A DNA stretch of 33,018 bases from Curtobacterium sp. Leaf183 (GTDB lineage: Bacteria; Actinomycetota; Actinomycetes; Actinomycetales; Microbacteriaceae): NCBI RefSeq assembly GCF_001424385.1, contig NZ_LMPO01000012.1:107876-140893 (forward strand), read 5' to 3'. A program made the translations under genes and the position numbers. The notes under the pieces were generated by a model that did no database searches, was not told where the DNA came from, and saw nothing but the letters and a program-made list of their open reading frames with translations. This document shows positions 15,278 to 23,008 of the stretch, one piece after another. Each line of letters opens with the position of its first letter. Within the stretch, counting starts at the first letter, position 1.

Positions 15278-16354
15278 TCAGCGACGCATGGCCTCCGTGA
15301 GCTTCACGCGGCCACCGGTGCGGAGCAGGGCGTTCTCGTAGACCCGGGCACCGACGACCACCACGAGGGCGGCGGACACGACGACCACGAGGAGCGACAG
15401 GATCGGCTCCCACCACTCGGCGGTCCCCAGGAAGATCCGCATGGGCATGCCGATCGGGGCACTGAACGGCACGTACGACATGATGCCGAGCACCGTCGGG
15501 TTGTCCGCCGCGAAGATGATCAGGAAGTACGGGATCATCAGCAGCATCATCACCGGGGTCGTGACGCTGCCGACGTCCTCCTGCCGCGAGACCAGCGCTG
15601 CCGAGGCCGCGAACAGCGACGCCACCAGCACGAACCCGAACGCGAAGAACACGACGAACCACAGCATGCTCGGTCCGAGCAGTCCGAACAGGTTGTCCTG
15701 CCCGGTCACGGCGAGCGTCACGGCTGCGGCGATCGCGATGGCCACCACCTGCCCGAGCGCCATGATGCTGCTGCCGATCACCTTGCCGGCGAGCAGCGCA
15801 CGGGCCGGGATCGCCGCCATCAGGATCTCCACCACCCGGGTGGACTTCTCCTCGACGACGCTCTGCGCGATCGACTGCCCGAAGGTCACGGCAGCGGCGA
15901 AGTACACGATGCCGAACGCGATCCCGATGAGCGAGATCAACCCGGGCGCCATCGCGTTCGGGTCGAGGAGCTCGACCCTGGGCGAGACGCTGAGCGCCTG
16001 GATCACGTCGGTCGGCGCCTGGTCGAGGCCGATCACCTCGAAGCCGAGCGGCCCGGACTCCGGCACGATCGCGGCGTCGACGTCCCCGGAGCGGACGAGC
16101 TTCTCGGCCGCGGCTCGGTCGTCGACCTGCGTCACGTCGAGGCCGCCGGACGAGGGCAGCGTGACGCCGTTCACGACCGCCACCGGGGTGGTGCTGCCGG
16201 CGGTGGACTTGCCGACGATCCCGCCGACGACGATCGACGCCGCGACCATCACGAGCAGGATGACCGCCGAGACGACGAAGGCCTTGCTGCGCAGCCGGGC
16301 CTGGATCTCGCGGACGGTGACCAGGCGGACCGCCATGGTGAAGGAGTTGTTCAT
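15278..16354 (-). CDS. ABC transporter permease, NatB-like
   Basis: A 358-residue ABC-2 permease. One hydrophobic helix near residues 23-45 is followed by a large outward-facing domain (about 50-170), then five or six helices in the second half; this layout is typical of NatB-type permeases. I chose ATG 16354 because it overlaps the stop of the upstream ATPase gene as ATGA and gives the usual N-terminus MNNSFTMAVRLVTVREIQ. The pair is related to Na+ exporters and to antibiotic or peptide exporters. A two-component system is encoded next, on the same strand. Confidence 0.88.
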   Translation of the reverse strand: MNNSFTMAVRLVTVREIQARLRSKAFVVSAVILLVMVAASIVVGGIVGKSTAGSTTPVAVVNGVTLPSSGGLDVTQVDDRAAAEKLVRSGDVDAAIVPESGPLGFEVIGLDQAPTDVIQALSVSPRVELLDPNAMAPGLISLIGIAFGIVYFAAAVTFGQSIAQSVVEEKSTRVVEILMAAIPARALLAGKVIGSSIMALGQVVAIAIAAAVTLAVTGQDNLFGLLGPSMLWFVVFFAFGFVLVASLFAASAALVSRQEDVGSVTTPVMMLLMIPYFLIIFAADNPTVLGIMSYVPFSAPIGMPMRIFLGTAEWWEPILSLLVVVVSAALVVVVGARVYENALLRTGGRVKLTEAMRR

Positions 16355-17232
16355 CGGACGACCTCCCGGAAGACCTCGCTGAGCCGGGGCACGCGCGGGC
16401 CGAACGACCCGACCGTCCCGGTGGTGACGGCGCGCTGGAGCACGCGCTGGGCAACGGCCTCGTCGGCCTCGAAGACCGCGTAGCCGCCGTCGAACTCGCG
16501 CACGTGCACACCGGGCTCGTCGCGCAGCCACGCGGCGTCGCCGTCGACGAGCAGTTCCCACGCCGCGGGGCCAGCGGCCCGACGGAGTTCGTCCTGCGGA
16601 CCGGCGGCGCGGATGCTGCCGTCGGCGATGACCACGACGTCGTCGCACAGCCGTTCGACGACGTCGAGCTGGTGGCTGGAGAACAGCACCGGGACCCCGT
16701 CGGCCGCGGCTTCGCGCAGGACGCCCAGCACGACGTCGACCGCCATCGGGTCAAGCCCGGAGAACGGCTCGTCGAGCACCAGGACCTCGGGCCGGTGTGC
16801 GAGCGCGGCGGCGACCTGCACGCGCTGCTGGTTGCCGAGCGAGAGCTTCTCGACCGGGTCGTCGGCGTGCTGACCGAGCTCGAGCCGGTCGAGCAGTTCT
16901 GCGGTGCGCGCCGCCGCCGCCCGACGGTCGACCCCGTGCAGCCGCGCCAGGTAGGTGACCTGTTCGGCGACGGGCATCTTCGGGTACAGGCCGCGTTCCT
17001 CGGGCATGTACCCGAAGCGACGGCGGTCGGCCGGACCGATGGCCTGACCGTCGATGGACACGGACCCGCCGTCGGCGTCGAGCACGCCGAGCATGATCCG
17101 CATGGTGGTGGTCTTGCCGGCGCCGTTGCCGCCGACGAAGCCGGTGAGGCGGCCTCGGCCCACCTCGAACGTCACGTCGTCGAGCACCCGGCGTTCGCCG
17201 AAGTGCTTCGTCACTCCCTCGACCCTGAGCAT
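16351..17232 (-). CDS. ABC transporter ATP-binding protein, NatA-like
   Basis: A 293-residue ATPase with Walker A GGNGAGKTT (about residues 33-41), the signature variant LSLGNQQRV, Walker B VLVLDEPFSGLDP and switch His in SSHQLD. A C-terminal extension of about 80 residues follows, as in NatA-type exporters. The start ATG 17232 gives MLRVEGVTKHFGERRV and has an AAGGGG site upstream; an in-frame start at 17265 would add residues with no homology and lies inside an inverted repeat. It is the partner of the overlapping permease. Confidence 0.92.
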   Translation of the reverse strand: MLRVEGVTKHFGERRVLDDVTFEVGRGRLTGFVGGNGAGKTTTMRIMLGVLDADGGSVSIDGQAIGPADRRRFGYMPEERGLYPKMPVAEQVTYLARLHGVDRRAAAARTAELLDRLELGQHADDPVEKLSLGNQQRVQVAAALAHRPEVLVLDEPFSGLDPMAVDVVLGVLREAAADGVPVLFSSHQLDVVERLCDDVVVIADGSIRAAGPQDELRRAAGPAAWELLVDGDAAWLRDEPGVHVREFDGGYAVFEADEAVAQRVLQRAVTTGTVGSFGPRVPRLSEVFREVVR

Positions 17233-17248
17233 CGTGTCCCCTTCCGGC

Positions 17249-17281
17249 GGTGGGAGGCTTCCCACCGCACCTCCGACGCTA
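17249..17281 (-). promoter_or_regulatory. natAB-like promoter region with inverted repeat
   Basis: On the minus strand TAGCGT (17281-17276) would start transcription near 17269. An inverted repeat, GGTGGGA (17249-17255) and TCCCACC (17260-17266) with a 4-nt spacer, lies at about +3 to +20. This is a good place for a repressor site or a leader hairpin. The regulator could be the neighbouring response regulator. Confidence 0.45.
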
Positions 17282-17409
17282 CGGAGGACCCGCGGTCCGC
17301 ACCTCCCACGCCGGGCGGAACCCGGGCCTCCACCCCGAGACGGAGACGAGCCGGACGGAGCCGAGACGGAGCCGAGACGACGCCGAGCTCGAGCACAAGC
17401 GGGCGCGCC

Positions 17410-18084
17410 TCAGCCGCCGGAGCGGACCACCCCGTGCTCGTACGCCCACACGACGGCCTGCACGCGGTCACGCAGCTGCAGCTTCTGCAGCACGTTCGAC
17501 ACGTGGGTCTTCACCGTGGCCTCGCCGACGAACAGCTGCGTCGCGATCTCGGCGTTGCTGCACCCGCGACCGAGCAACCGGAGCACCTCGGTCTCGCGCT
17601 CCGTCAGCCCCGGGACCGCGGCGTCCGGTGCGATGACCGGCACCGTCCCCGTCGTCGCACGGCTGATCACCCGCCTCGTGACGTCGGGGGCGAGCAGCGC
17701 ATCGCCCGCCGCGACCGTCAGGACGGCGTCGACCAGCTGCTCCGGGGTCGCGTTCTTGAGCAGGAAGCCGCTGGCTCCGGCGTCGAGCGCGTCGAACAGG
17801 GTGTCGTCGTTGTCGAACGTGGTCAGGATCAGGACCGCGGGCGGCTCCGGCAGTGCCGTGATGCGGCGCGCAGCCTCGATGCCGTCGACCGTCGGCATCT
17901 GGACGTCCAGGCACACCACGTCGGGGCGGTGCTGCTCGACCGCCCGGACCGCCGCAGCGCCGTCGGCGGCCTCGGCGACCACGACGATGCCCGGCTCCGA
18001 CTCGAGGATGATGCGGAACCCCGCCCGGACCAGGTCCTGGTCGTCGGCCAGCACCACCCGCACGGTCACGTCGTCGGCAGCCAT
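17410..18084 (-). CDS. LuxR-type (NarL family) response regulator
   Basis: A 224-residue regulator: receiver with the acidic pair near residues 14-15, phosphoacceptor Asp60 in VVCLDVQMP, LTTF and LLKNA; C-terminal LuxR HTH with 'LTERETEVLRLLGRG' and 'SNAEIATQLFVGEATVKTHV'. Starting from ATG 18084 it overlaps the kinase gene by 19 nt; an alternative GTG at 18069 would give the 4-nt GTGA overlap common here but has no ribosome-binding site. It is encoded with the kinase upstream and followed by the NatAB-like exporter on the same strand, so that exporter is a likely target. Confidence 0.93.
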   Translation of the reverse strand: MAADDVTVRVVLADDQDLVRAGFRIILESEPGIVVVAEAADGAAAVRAVEQHRPDVVCLDVQMPTVDGIEAARRITALPEPPAVLILTTFDNDDTLFDALDAGASGFLLKNATPEQLVDAVLTVAAGDALLAPDVTRRVISRATTGTVPVIAPDAAVPGLTERETEVLRLLGRGCSNAEIATQLFVGEATVKTHVSNVLQKLQLRDRVQAVVWAYEHGVVRSGG

Positions 18085-19403
18085 GCGCGCACCAGGAACC
18101 CTCCTCGGGCACGTGGCCCGATCTCGACCGTGCCACCGACGGCGGACACCCGCTCCCGCATCCCGACGTGACCGAGGCCACTGCCCGCGGGACGGTCCGG
18201 GTCACCGGTCGCGTCCACGGTGGTCGGACGGGAGGCGCGGCTCCCGATCCCGGTGTCCGTCACCTCGACCTCGATCGCGTCCGGCAGGTACCGCAGCCGC
18301 AGGTCCGCGCGCGCGTCTGGCCCGGCGTGCTTCAGGACGTTGGTCACTGCCTCTTGTGCGATGCGGAAGGCGACGGTCGCGACGGTCGGCGGCACCGGTC
18401 GGACGTCGCCGACGACGGAGTACCGGGCGGGGTGCCCGGCGGTCGTGGCGGCGTCGGCGAGCTCGGCGATCCGCGCGATGCTGTCCGTGCTCGGTGCGGT
18501 GGTGCGGGCGATCCGCTCCGAGTCAGGTCCGTCGGACCCGGCGGCCGCATCGCCCTCGCGCAGGGTGCCGAGCATCCGCCGCAGTTCCTCGACCGCCGTG
18601 CGCGCGCTGGCCTCGACCACGCCGAGCGACGCCGCGGCCTGGTCCGGATCGCGCTCGAGCACCCGACGAGCGGCGCCGGCCTGCACCCCCATCAGCGACA
18701 CGTGGTGGGCGACGACGTCGTGCAGTTCACGGGCGATGCGCACCCGTTCGAGTGTGATCGCCTGGGCCGCCGTGCGCTCCCGCTCGACGGCGAGTTCGGC
18801 TGTGCGCTCCTGCAGCGCGTGCTTCGCCACCGCGGACGTCCACGCCCGGTTGCCCGAGTACCAGGCGGCACCGAAGTACACCAGGTTGATGATGATCGAC
18901 AGCAGCGCGTTGGCGACGAACGGCGGGATGAGCGAGTCGCCCTGGTTCGGCAGTGCGCTGGGGACCGACCAGCGGAACACGATCGCCAGGAACAGCCAGA
19001 TGAACATGCCGACGATGACGAACCACCGGACGAACTCGGCACGGACCCGGTCGGAGCACCACGCCCCCACCGTGTACAGGCCGATGAACAGCGTGAAGTT
19101 GATGAAGATGGCCTCGGGCACGCGCAGCAGCTGCGTGCCGACGAACGCCAGCGCGACGAGCACCGCCACCGTCATCGGGAAGCGGCGACGGAACGCCAGC
19201 GGCCCGGCGTTCGCGACGACCATGAGCGCGGAGACCCACCACGGTGCCTGGTCGTCGTACATGCCGGCAGCGCCGGACAGGACGGCCGAGATCGCGATCC
19301 CGCCGGCGAGCACCAGCGCGACGACCACGTCCTGCCGGTACTCGCGGCGGCCGACGGGCAGGCGCGACCAGACGTCGTGCGCGGCCAGCCCCGTCGTCGT
19401 CAT
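18066..19403 (-). CDS. Sensor histidine kinase, NarL/DesK type (HisKA_3)
   Basis: A 445-residue membrane kinase. Residues about 25-185 hold six or more hydrophobic segments; the linker after them is probably a coiled coil. The phosphoacceptor motif is RELHDVVAHHVSLM with His228, and the ATP-binding domain has AQEAVTNVLKHA (N box) and DTGIG plus GLGHVGMRER (G boxes). ATG 19403 lies 7 nt after TACCGT on the minus strand (19416-19411), so the mRNA is likely leaderless; a GTG at 19412 would overlap that box. It overlaps its response regulator gene. The stimulus is unknown, with envelope stress likely. Confidence 0.92.
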   Translation of the reverse strand: MTTTGLAAHDVWSRLPVGRREYRQDVVVALVLAGGIAISAVLSGAAGMYDDQAPWWVSALMVVANAGPLAFRRRFPMTVAVLVALAFVGTQLLRVPEAIFINFTLFIGLYTVGAWCSDRVRAEFVRWFVIVGMFIWLFLAIVFRWSVPSALPNQGDSLIPPFVANALLSIIINLVYFGAAWYSGNRAWTSAVAKHALQERTAELAVERERTAAQAITLERVRIARELHDVVAHHVSLMGVQAGAARRVLERDPDQAAASLGVVEASARTAVEELRRMLGTLREGDAAAGSDGPDSERIARTTAPSTDSIARIAELADAATTAGHPARYSVVGDVRPVPPTVATVAFRIAQEAVTNVLKHAGPDARADLRLRYLPDAIEVEVTDTGIGSRASRPTTVDATGDPDRPAGSGLGHVGMRERVSAVGGTVEIGPRARGGFLVRAWLPTT

Positions 19404-19460
19404 GGGGACCACGGTAGCGGGACGACGGCCACGGATGGCAGCGTCGCGGGACGTCGTGGA

Positions 19461-19510
19461 GAACGGACGGGAGGCCCGGTGCCAGCTGGCACCGGGCCTC
19501 CCGTCCGTTC
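19461..19510. terminator. Perfect 50-nt palindrome, terminator (copy 2)
   Basis: Arms of 25 nt (19461-19485, 19486-19510) pair without mismatch around CAGCTG. It lies 21 nt downstream of the VOC gene (minus strand) and 58 nt upstream of the kinase gene, so it would end VOC transcription before the kinase promoter. The core is identical to the element at 27958. Confidence 0.85.
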
Positions 19511-19530
19511 CGTGGTCGCGACGCGACCGG

Positions 19531-19887
19531 TCAGCTGGTCGGCGGCGCGTACAGCTGCAGGTCGTTGCCCTCGCTGTCCTTGAACGGGACGATCTTGCCC
19601 CACGGGTGCTCGCTGATCTCGCCCTGGATGTCGGCGCCGCGCTCCTTGAGCGATGCGACCTCGTCCTCGATGCTGCCGTCCGGCTGGAACGACACGACCG
19701 CGCCGCCGTCGCTCGACGTGCTGGCGGACTCGCGCGCGTTCAGGCCGATGCGCAGGCCGTTCGCGTCGATCTCGCTCCAGTCGTCGTCCTGGCTCGTGAC
19801 CTCGAGCCCGAGGGTGTCGCGGTAGAACGCGACCGCACGGGCCATGTCGGTGACGGGGACCCAGACTGCTGCAACTCCTGTTGCCAT
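19531..19887 (-). CDS. VOC family (glyoxalase/bleomycin resistance-like) protein
   Basis: A 118-residue protein made of one pair of VOC beta-alpha-beta-beta-beta modules: 'VWVPVTDMARAVAFYRDTLG' near the N-terminus and 'FKDSEGNDLQLYAP' at the end. The latter holds the typical Asp-x-x-Gly-Asn turn. Such proteins bind metals or drugs, or isomerise small molecules; the exact role cannot be told. ATG 19887 has GAGAGG upstream, and TAGCGT (19922-19917, minus strand) is a candidate -10 box that gives a leader of about 23 nt. It is divergent from the DHFR-like gene. Confidence 0.87.
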   Translation of the reverse strand: MATGVAAVWVPVTDMARAVAFYRDTLGLEVTSQDDDWSEIDANGLRIGLNARESASTSSDGGAVVSFQPDGSIEDEVASLKERGADIQGEISEHPWGKIVPFKDSEGNDLQLYAPPTS

Positions 19888-19988
19888 GATGATGCCTCTC
19901 GTGAGTGGTGGTCCGAACGCTAGGCAGAGGTGATGCGCACCGGCTCAGGAAGGTGCGCCGACCGCACCACCGGCGTAGGTTCCGCGGC

Positions 19989-20573
19989 ATGAGACGCGTG
20001 ACGTACTCCATGGGCATGACGGCCGACGGGTTCGTCGTCGGGCCGGACGGGCGCTTCGACTGGGGCGCCCCGGACGCCGAGGAGTTCCGCGCGTCGATCG
20101 ACGAGGTCCGCGGCGTCGACGTGCACCTGCTCGGGCGGCGCCTGCACGAGACGATGGTGTACTGGGAGGACCCGGTGCAGGCGGCCACGTGGGGCGATGC
20201 CGAGCGCGAGTGGGCGGCACTGTGGAACGCGCTGCCCAAGGTCGTGTTCTCCCGCACGCTCACCAGCGTCGACGCGAGCAACACCCGGCTGGCGACCGGA
20301 ACGCTCGGCGAGGAGGTCGAACGGCTGCGCGCCGAACCCGGCGACGGCGAGATCGCGATCGGCGGGGCGACCCTCGCGGCCGCGGCGGCGGGGCTCGGGC
20401 TGATCGACGAGTACCGCGTCCGGGTCTCGCCGGTGCTCGTGGGCGGCGGCATCCCCTTCTTCGCGATGGCGGAGCGACGGGTCGACCTCGAGCTGCTCGG
20501 TTCGCGGACCTTCGCGACCGGCGCAGTGGCGCTGCGGTACGGGGTGCGGCGACCGGCGAACACTCGGGGCTGA
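19989..20573 (+). CDS. Dihydrofolate reductase family protein (RibD C-terminal-like)
   Basis: A 194-residue protein of the RibD_C/DHFR-like superfamily: 'YSMGMTADGFVVGPDGRFDW' at the N-terminus, the 'HLLGRRLHETMVYWED' segment, 'FSRTL', 'EIAIGGATL' and 'SPVLVGGGIPFF' are typical. Family members bind NADPH, but most are uncharacterised; it is not the housekeeping folA. ATG 19989 lies 7 nt after TAGGTT (19976-19981), so it is probably leaderless, and the longer in-frame start at 19905 would lie upstream of that promoter. Confidence 0.87.
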   Translation: MRRVTYSMGMTADGFVVGPDGRFDWGAPDAEEFRASIDEVRGVDVHLLGRRLHETMVYWEDPVQAATWGDAEREWAALWNALPKVVFSRTLTSVDASNTRLATGTLGEEVERLRAEPGDGEIAIGGATLAAAAAGLGLIDEYRVRVSPVLVGGGIPFFAMAERRVDLELLGSRTFATGAVALRYGVRRPANTRG

Positions 20574-20631
20574 GGGTCGCGGTCGACGCCCCTGGCAGGC
20601 TGCACGCATGTCGAACGACGAAGGAGTCAGC

Positions 20632-20931
20632 ATGTCCGCAGTCACCCACGTGGTCCTCGTCCGGTGGCAGGACGGCGCCGATGCCGCCGCCGAGGCCGAT
20701 GCGATCGCGCAGGAGCACCTGCCGCGGATCGACGGGGTCACGTCGGTCGAGTCCGGCCCCAGCATCAGCACCGAGGGCAAGGAGGGCGACTTCGACTGGA
20801 TGCTCGTCGTCGGGTTCCGTGACCGCGACGCCCTGGCCGGCTACCTGCCGCATCCCGAGCACCGGCCGGTCGCCGAGCACATCGGCGCGAACAGCGAGCG
20901 CGTGGTCGTCTTCGACGTCGAGGGGCGGTAG
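20632..20931 (+). CDS. Dabb (stress-responsive alpha/beta barrel) domain protein
   Basis: A 99-residue protein that is almost all one Dabb domain: 'THVVLVRWQDGADAAAEADA' at the start, 'LPRIDGVTSVESGPSIS' and 'DWMLVVGFRDRDALAGYLPH'. Such proteins form dimers with a ferredoxin-like fold and are of varied function. ATG 20632 has AAGGAG 5 nt upstream and starts right at the domain. An ATG at 20608 lies 6 nt after CAGGCT and would add 8 residues; it may mark the transcription start instead. The preceding gene is on the same strand. Confidence 0.85.
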   Translation: MSAVTHVVLVRWQDGADAAAEADAIAQEHLPRIDGVTSVESGPSISTEGKEGDFDWMLVVGFRDRDALAGYLPHPEHRPVAEHIGANSERVVVFDVEGR

Positions 20932-21053
20932 TCGAGAATCCCACCTGCCCGGCCCGAGCCGCTCCGAACGCGACTTCCGGTCATGAACGCCGGGAACCGG
21001 GCAGTATCTGAGCGGACGGTCCCGAAGGTCGAGGCCGGAGGAGGACCACCAGC

Positions 21054-21548
21054 ATGACGTCGAACCCCTACCAGTCGAACCCGTACCAGTCGTCCGCGCC
21101 CGCGGCCGCACCCCGGCTCGTCACCATCGCGTTCTGGCTCTACCTGGTCACGGCGCTGATCCGCATCATCAGCATCATCGTCAGTGCCACGCAGCTGCCG
21201 CAGGCCAAGCAGGCTGCCCAGGACGCGATCGACCGGACCGGCGGATCGACGAACGGCATCGACGTGGACGCCGTGGTGCAGGCGTCGTTCGCGGTCAGCA
21301 TCGTGGTCGGCATCCTGTTCATCATCGCGTTCGTGGTGTTCGACCTGCTCATGCGCCGTGGCGCGAACTGGGCCCGCATCGTGCTGCTGATCATCACGAT
21401 CCTCGGCCTCACCGGGGTCGTGGGGGGCATCGTCGCCATCCTCGGCGTCCTCGCGTCGATCGTGGCGGCCGTCCTGACCTTCCTGCCGGCGTCCAACGCG
21501 TGGTTCCGTGCGGTCAAGGAGCGCAAGCTCGCCGCGAAGCAGCGCTAG
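21054..21548 (+). CDS. Small membrane protein with four predicted helices
   Basis: A 164-residue protein I do not recognise beyond general resemblance to actinobacterial four-helix membrane proteins. A short Asn/Pro/Tyr/Gln-Ser-rich N-terminus (NPYQS repeated) is followed by hydrophobic segments at about residues 24-44, 77-100, 108-130 and 128-145, with a charged tail ending in Lys/Arg. Between helices 1 and 2 lies a polar loop of about 30 residues. ATG 21054 has GGAGGA upstream. A palindromic terminator follows directly. Confidence 0.8.
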   Translation: MTSNPYQSNPYQSSAPAAAPRLVTIAFWLYLVTALIRIISIIVSATQLPQAKQAAQDAIDRTGGSTNGIDVDAVVQASFAVSIVVGILFIIAFVVFDLLMRRGANWARIVLLIITILGLTGVVGGIVAILGVLASIVAAVLTFLPASNAWFRAVKERKLAAKQR

Positions 21549-21553
21549 CAACT

Positions 21554-21601
21554 GACGGACGGGAGGCGCGGTGCCGGCTGGCACCGCGCCTCCCGTCCGT
21601 C
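21554..21601. terminator. Long palindromic element, terminator (copy 3, with compensatory change)
   Basis: Arms of 22 nt (21554-21575 and 21580-21601) pair perfectly around a GGCT centre. Compared with the other copies, one arm has GCGCGG where they have GCCCGG, and the other arm has the matching change, so pairing is kept. It sits 5 nt after the membrane protein gene, facing the tRNA terminator. Confidence 0.8.
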
Positions 21602-21749
21602 TGTGCGCAACTGGGTGTGCGCTGTCGGTCCCGGGGCAGCGATCACCAGCTGGCCTGGACTCCCGCGAGCCTGGGCCCTGGTAGGAGGCCGGCTCTCCAT
21701 CAGCGGCGAGGGGCGCATCGCGTTCGCACAAGAGCTGCTGCCACAAAGA

Positions 21750-21779
21750 AGAGAACCCCCGCAAGAGCGGGGGTTCTCT
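21750..21779 (-). terminator. Rho-independent terminator of tRNA-Ser
   Basis: A 13-bp GC-rich stem (21750-21762 with 21767-21779) and a 4-nt loop lie 1 nt after the encoded CCA end of the tRNA on the minus strand, followed by the T-rich stretch TCTTTG. This is a classical intrinsic terminator. Confidence 0.9.
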
Positions 21780-21780
21780 G

Positions 21781-21870
21781 TGGCGGTACCGGTGGGATTT
21801 GAACCCACGGTGGAGTTGCCCCCACACATGTTTTCGAGACATGATCCTTCGGCCGCTCGGACACGGTACC
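21781..21870 (-). tRNA. tRNA-Ser (anticodon CGA)
   Basis: Acceptor arms GGTACCG (21870-21864) and CGGTACC (21791-21785) pair fully; the discriminator is G and CCA is encoded (21783-21781). The anticodon loop CTCGAAA gives anticodon CGA, reading UCG codons. A long variable arm with GTGGGGGCAACTCCAC-like pairing and a T loop GTTCAAATC are present, as expected for a serine tRNA. Length with CCA is 90 nt. An intrinsic terminator follows. tRNA-Ser genes are frequent integration sites, but no integrase or attachment repeat is seen here. Confidence 0.97.
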
Positions 21871-22012
21871 GGGATCGAGGGTACACGATCCGGGAGGCCC
21901 CTCGCGACACCGCGGGCCGCCCGCCCTCCACAGATGGTCGGCCCCAGGGCCCGTCCCCCACCCCCAGCATCTGCTCTGATCCGACGAGTCCCGCGGGCGT
22001 ACCGTCCTCGTC

Positions 22013-22999
22013 ATGAAGTCCCGCACCCTCATCGCACTGCTCTCCTCGATCGGCGGCGGCCTCGTGGTCGCCGGTGGCGCGGCCATCGGCGCCCGGGCCG
22101 GCGTCAAGGGACAGCGCGCCGCCTCACAGCGAGTCGTCGAGATGCTCCCGACCCACGCCGAGTGGTGGCGTGAGCGGCTCCACCACGAGGGACAGCTGAC
22201 GTACCTGGCGATCGGCGACTCCGCGGCCCAGGGCGTCGGCGCGACGGTACCGTCACGGGGCTACGTGGGGCTGCTCGCACGTCGCATCAAGCACCGCTCC
22301 CGCACCACCGTCCGCGTCGTGAACCTCAGCGTGTCCGGAGCGACGACCTGGGGCGCGAAGAAGGACCAGCTCCCGAAGCTCCGGAACTTCACGCCCGACG
22401 TCTGCACGGTGTCGATCGGCGCGAACGACATCGCCGACTTCCACCCGGACAAGTTCGAGCGCAACATCCGGGCGATCTACGCCGCCGTGCCCTCGCACGC
22501 GGTCGTCGCCGAACTGCCGTGCATGTTCTCGCCGGACCGTGAGCGCAAGGTCGCTGTCGCGAACGAGATCATCCACCGCGTCGCGGACGAACTCGGGCTG
22601 ACGGTCGCCCCGCTGCACGCGATCACCAAGCGCGTCGGCATCCGGCGCACGTTCTTCAACACCTACGGCGACCTGTTCCACCCGAACGACCGTGGCTACG
22701 AGATCTGGGCGAGCGCCTTCGAGCCCGCGATCGACGCCCGCGTCGACACCGTGGCCGCGATCCGGCACTACCTGTCGGCACGCGAGGCCGAGGACCTCGG
22801 GCGTGAAGCCGGAGCCGTCGCGAACGCGCGCGCCGAGCAGGACACGGCAGACGTGGACGAGCTCGAGCACGCGCACCGCCCGAACCGCATCGACCGCCTG
22901 CGCGACCGCGTGACGGGGTCGATCCCTGCCGTCGGGGCGCAGGACACCCGCGCCGACGGGTCGCAGGAGCGGTCGGGTGATGTCGGCGGCGACGCCTAA
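22013..22999 (+). CDS. SGNH/GDSL-type hydrolase, membrane-anchored or secreted
   Basis: A 328-residue esterase/lipase-like protein. Residues about 5-28 form a hydrophobic N-terminal helix (signal anchor or signal peptide). The four catalytic blocks are visible: IGDSAAQG (block I, nucleophile Ser), the Gly of the SVSGATT region (block II), SIGANDI (block III) and DLFHPND (block V, catalytic Asp and His). A charged, Ala/Glu/Arg-rich tail of about 70 residues follows the domain. ATG 22013 lies 7 nt after TACCGT (22000-22005) with no ribosome-binding site, so it is probably leaderless. The stop codon TAA is part of the -10 box of radA. Substrate unknown. Confidence 0.88.
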   Translation: MKSRTLIALLSSIGGGLVVAGGAAIGARAGVKGQRAASQRVVEMLPTHAEWWRERLHHEGQLTYLAIGDSAAQGVGATVPSRGYVGLLARRIKHRSRTTVRVVNLSVSGATTWGAKKDQLPKLRNFTPDVCTVSIGANDIADFHPDKFERNIRAIYAAVPSHAVVAELPCMFSPDRERKVAVANEIIHRVADELGLTVAPLHAITKRVGIRRTFFNTYGDLFHPNDRGYEIWASAFEPAIDARVDTVAAIRHYLSAREAEDLGREAGAVANARAEQDTADVDELEHAHRPNRIDRLRDRVTGSIPAVGAQDTRADGSQERSGDVGGDA

Positions 23000-23008
23000 C
23001 CTCGACGC

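Noticed and set aside
13158..16754. A 1198-codon minus-strand open frame across the oxidoreductase and ABC genes
   Set aside because: Low-complexity translation with no family resemblance; real genes with motifs and overlapping starts occupy both strands here.
21602..21740. A gene in the 140-nt stretch between the palindrome and the tRNA terminator
   Set aside because: Frames through it have no start with ribosome-binding site or TANNNT spacing and no recognisable product; I see nothing supported there.
21781..21870. tRNA-Ser as a phage or island attachment site
   Set aside because: No integrase, no repeated tRNA 3' end and no base-composition change is visible on either side within the window.
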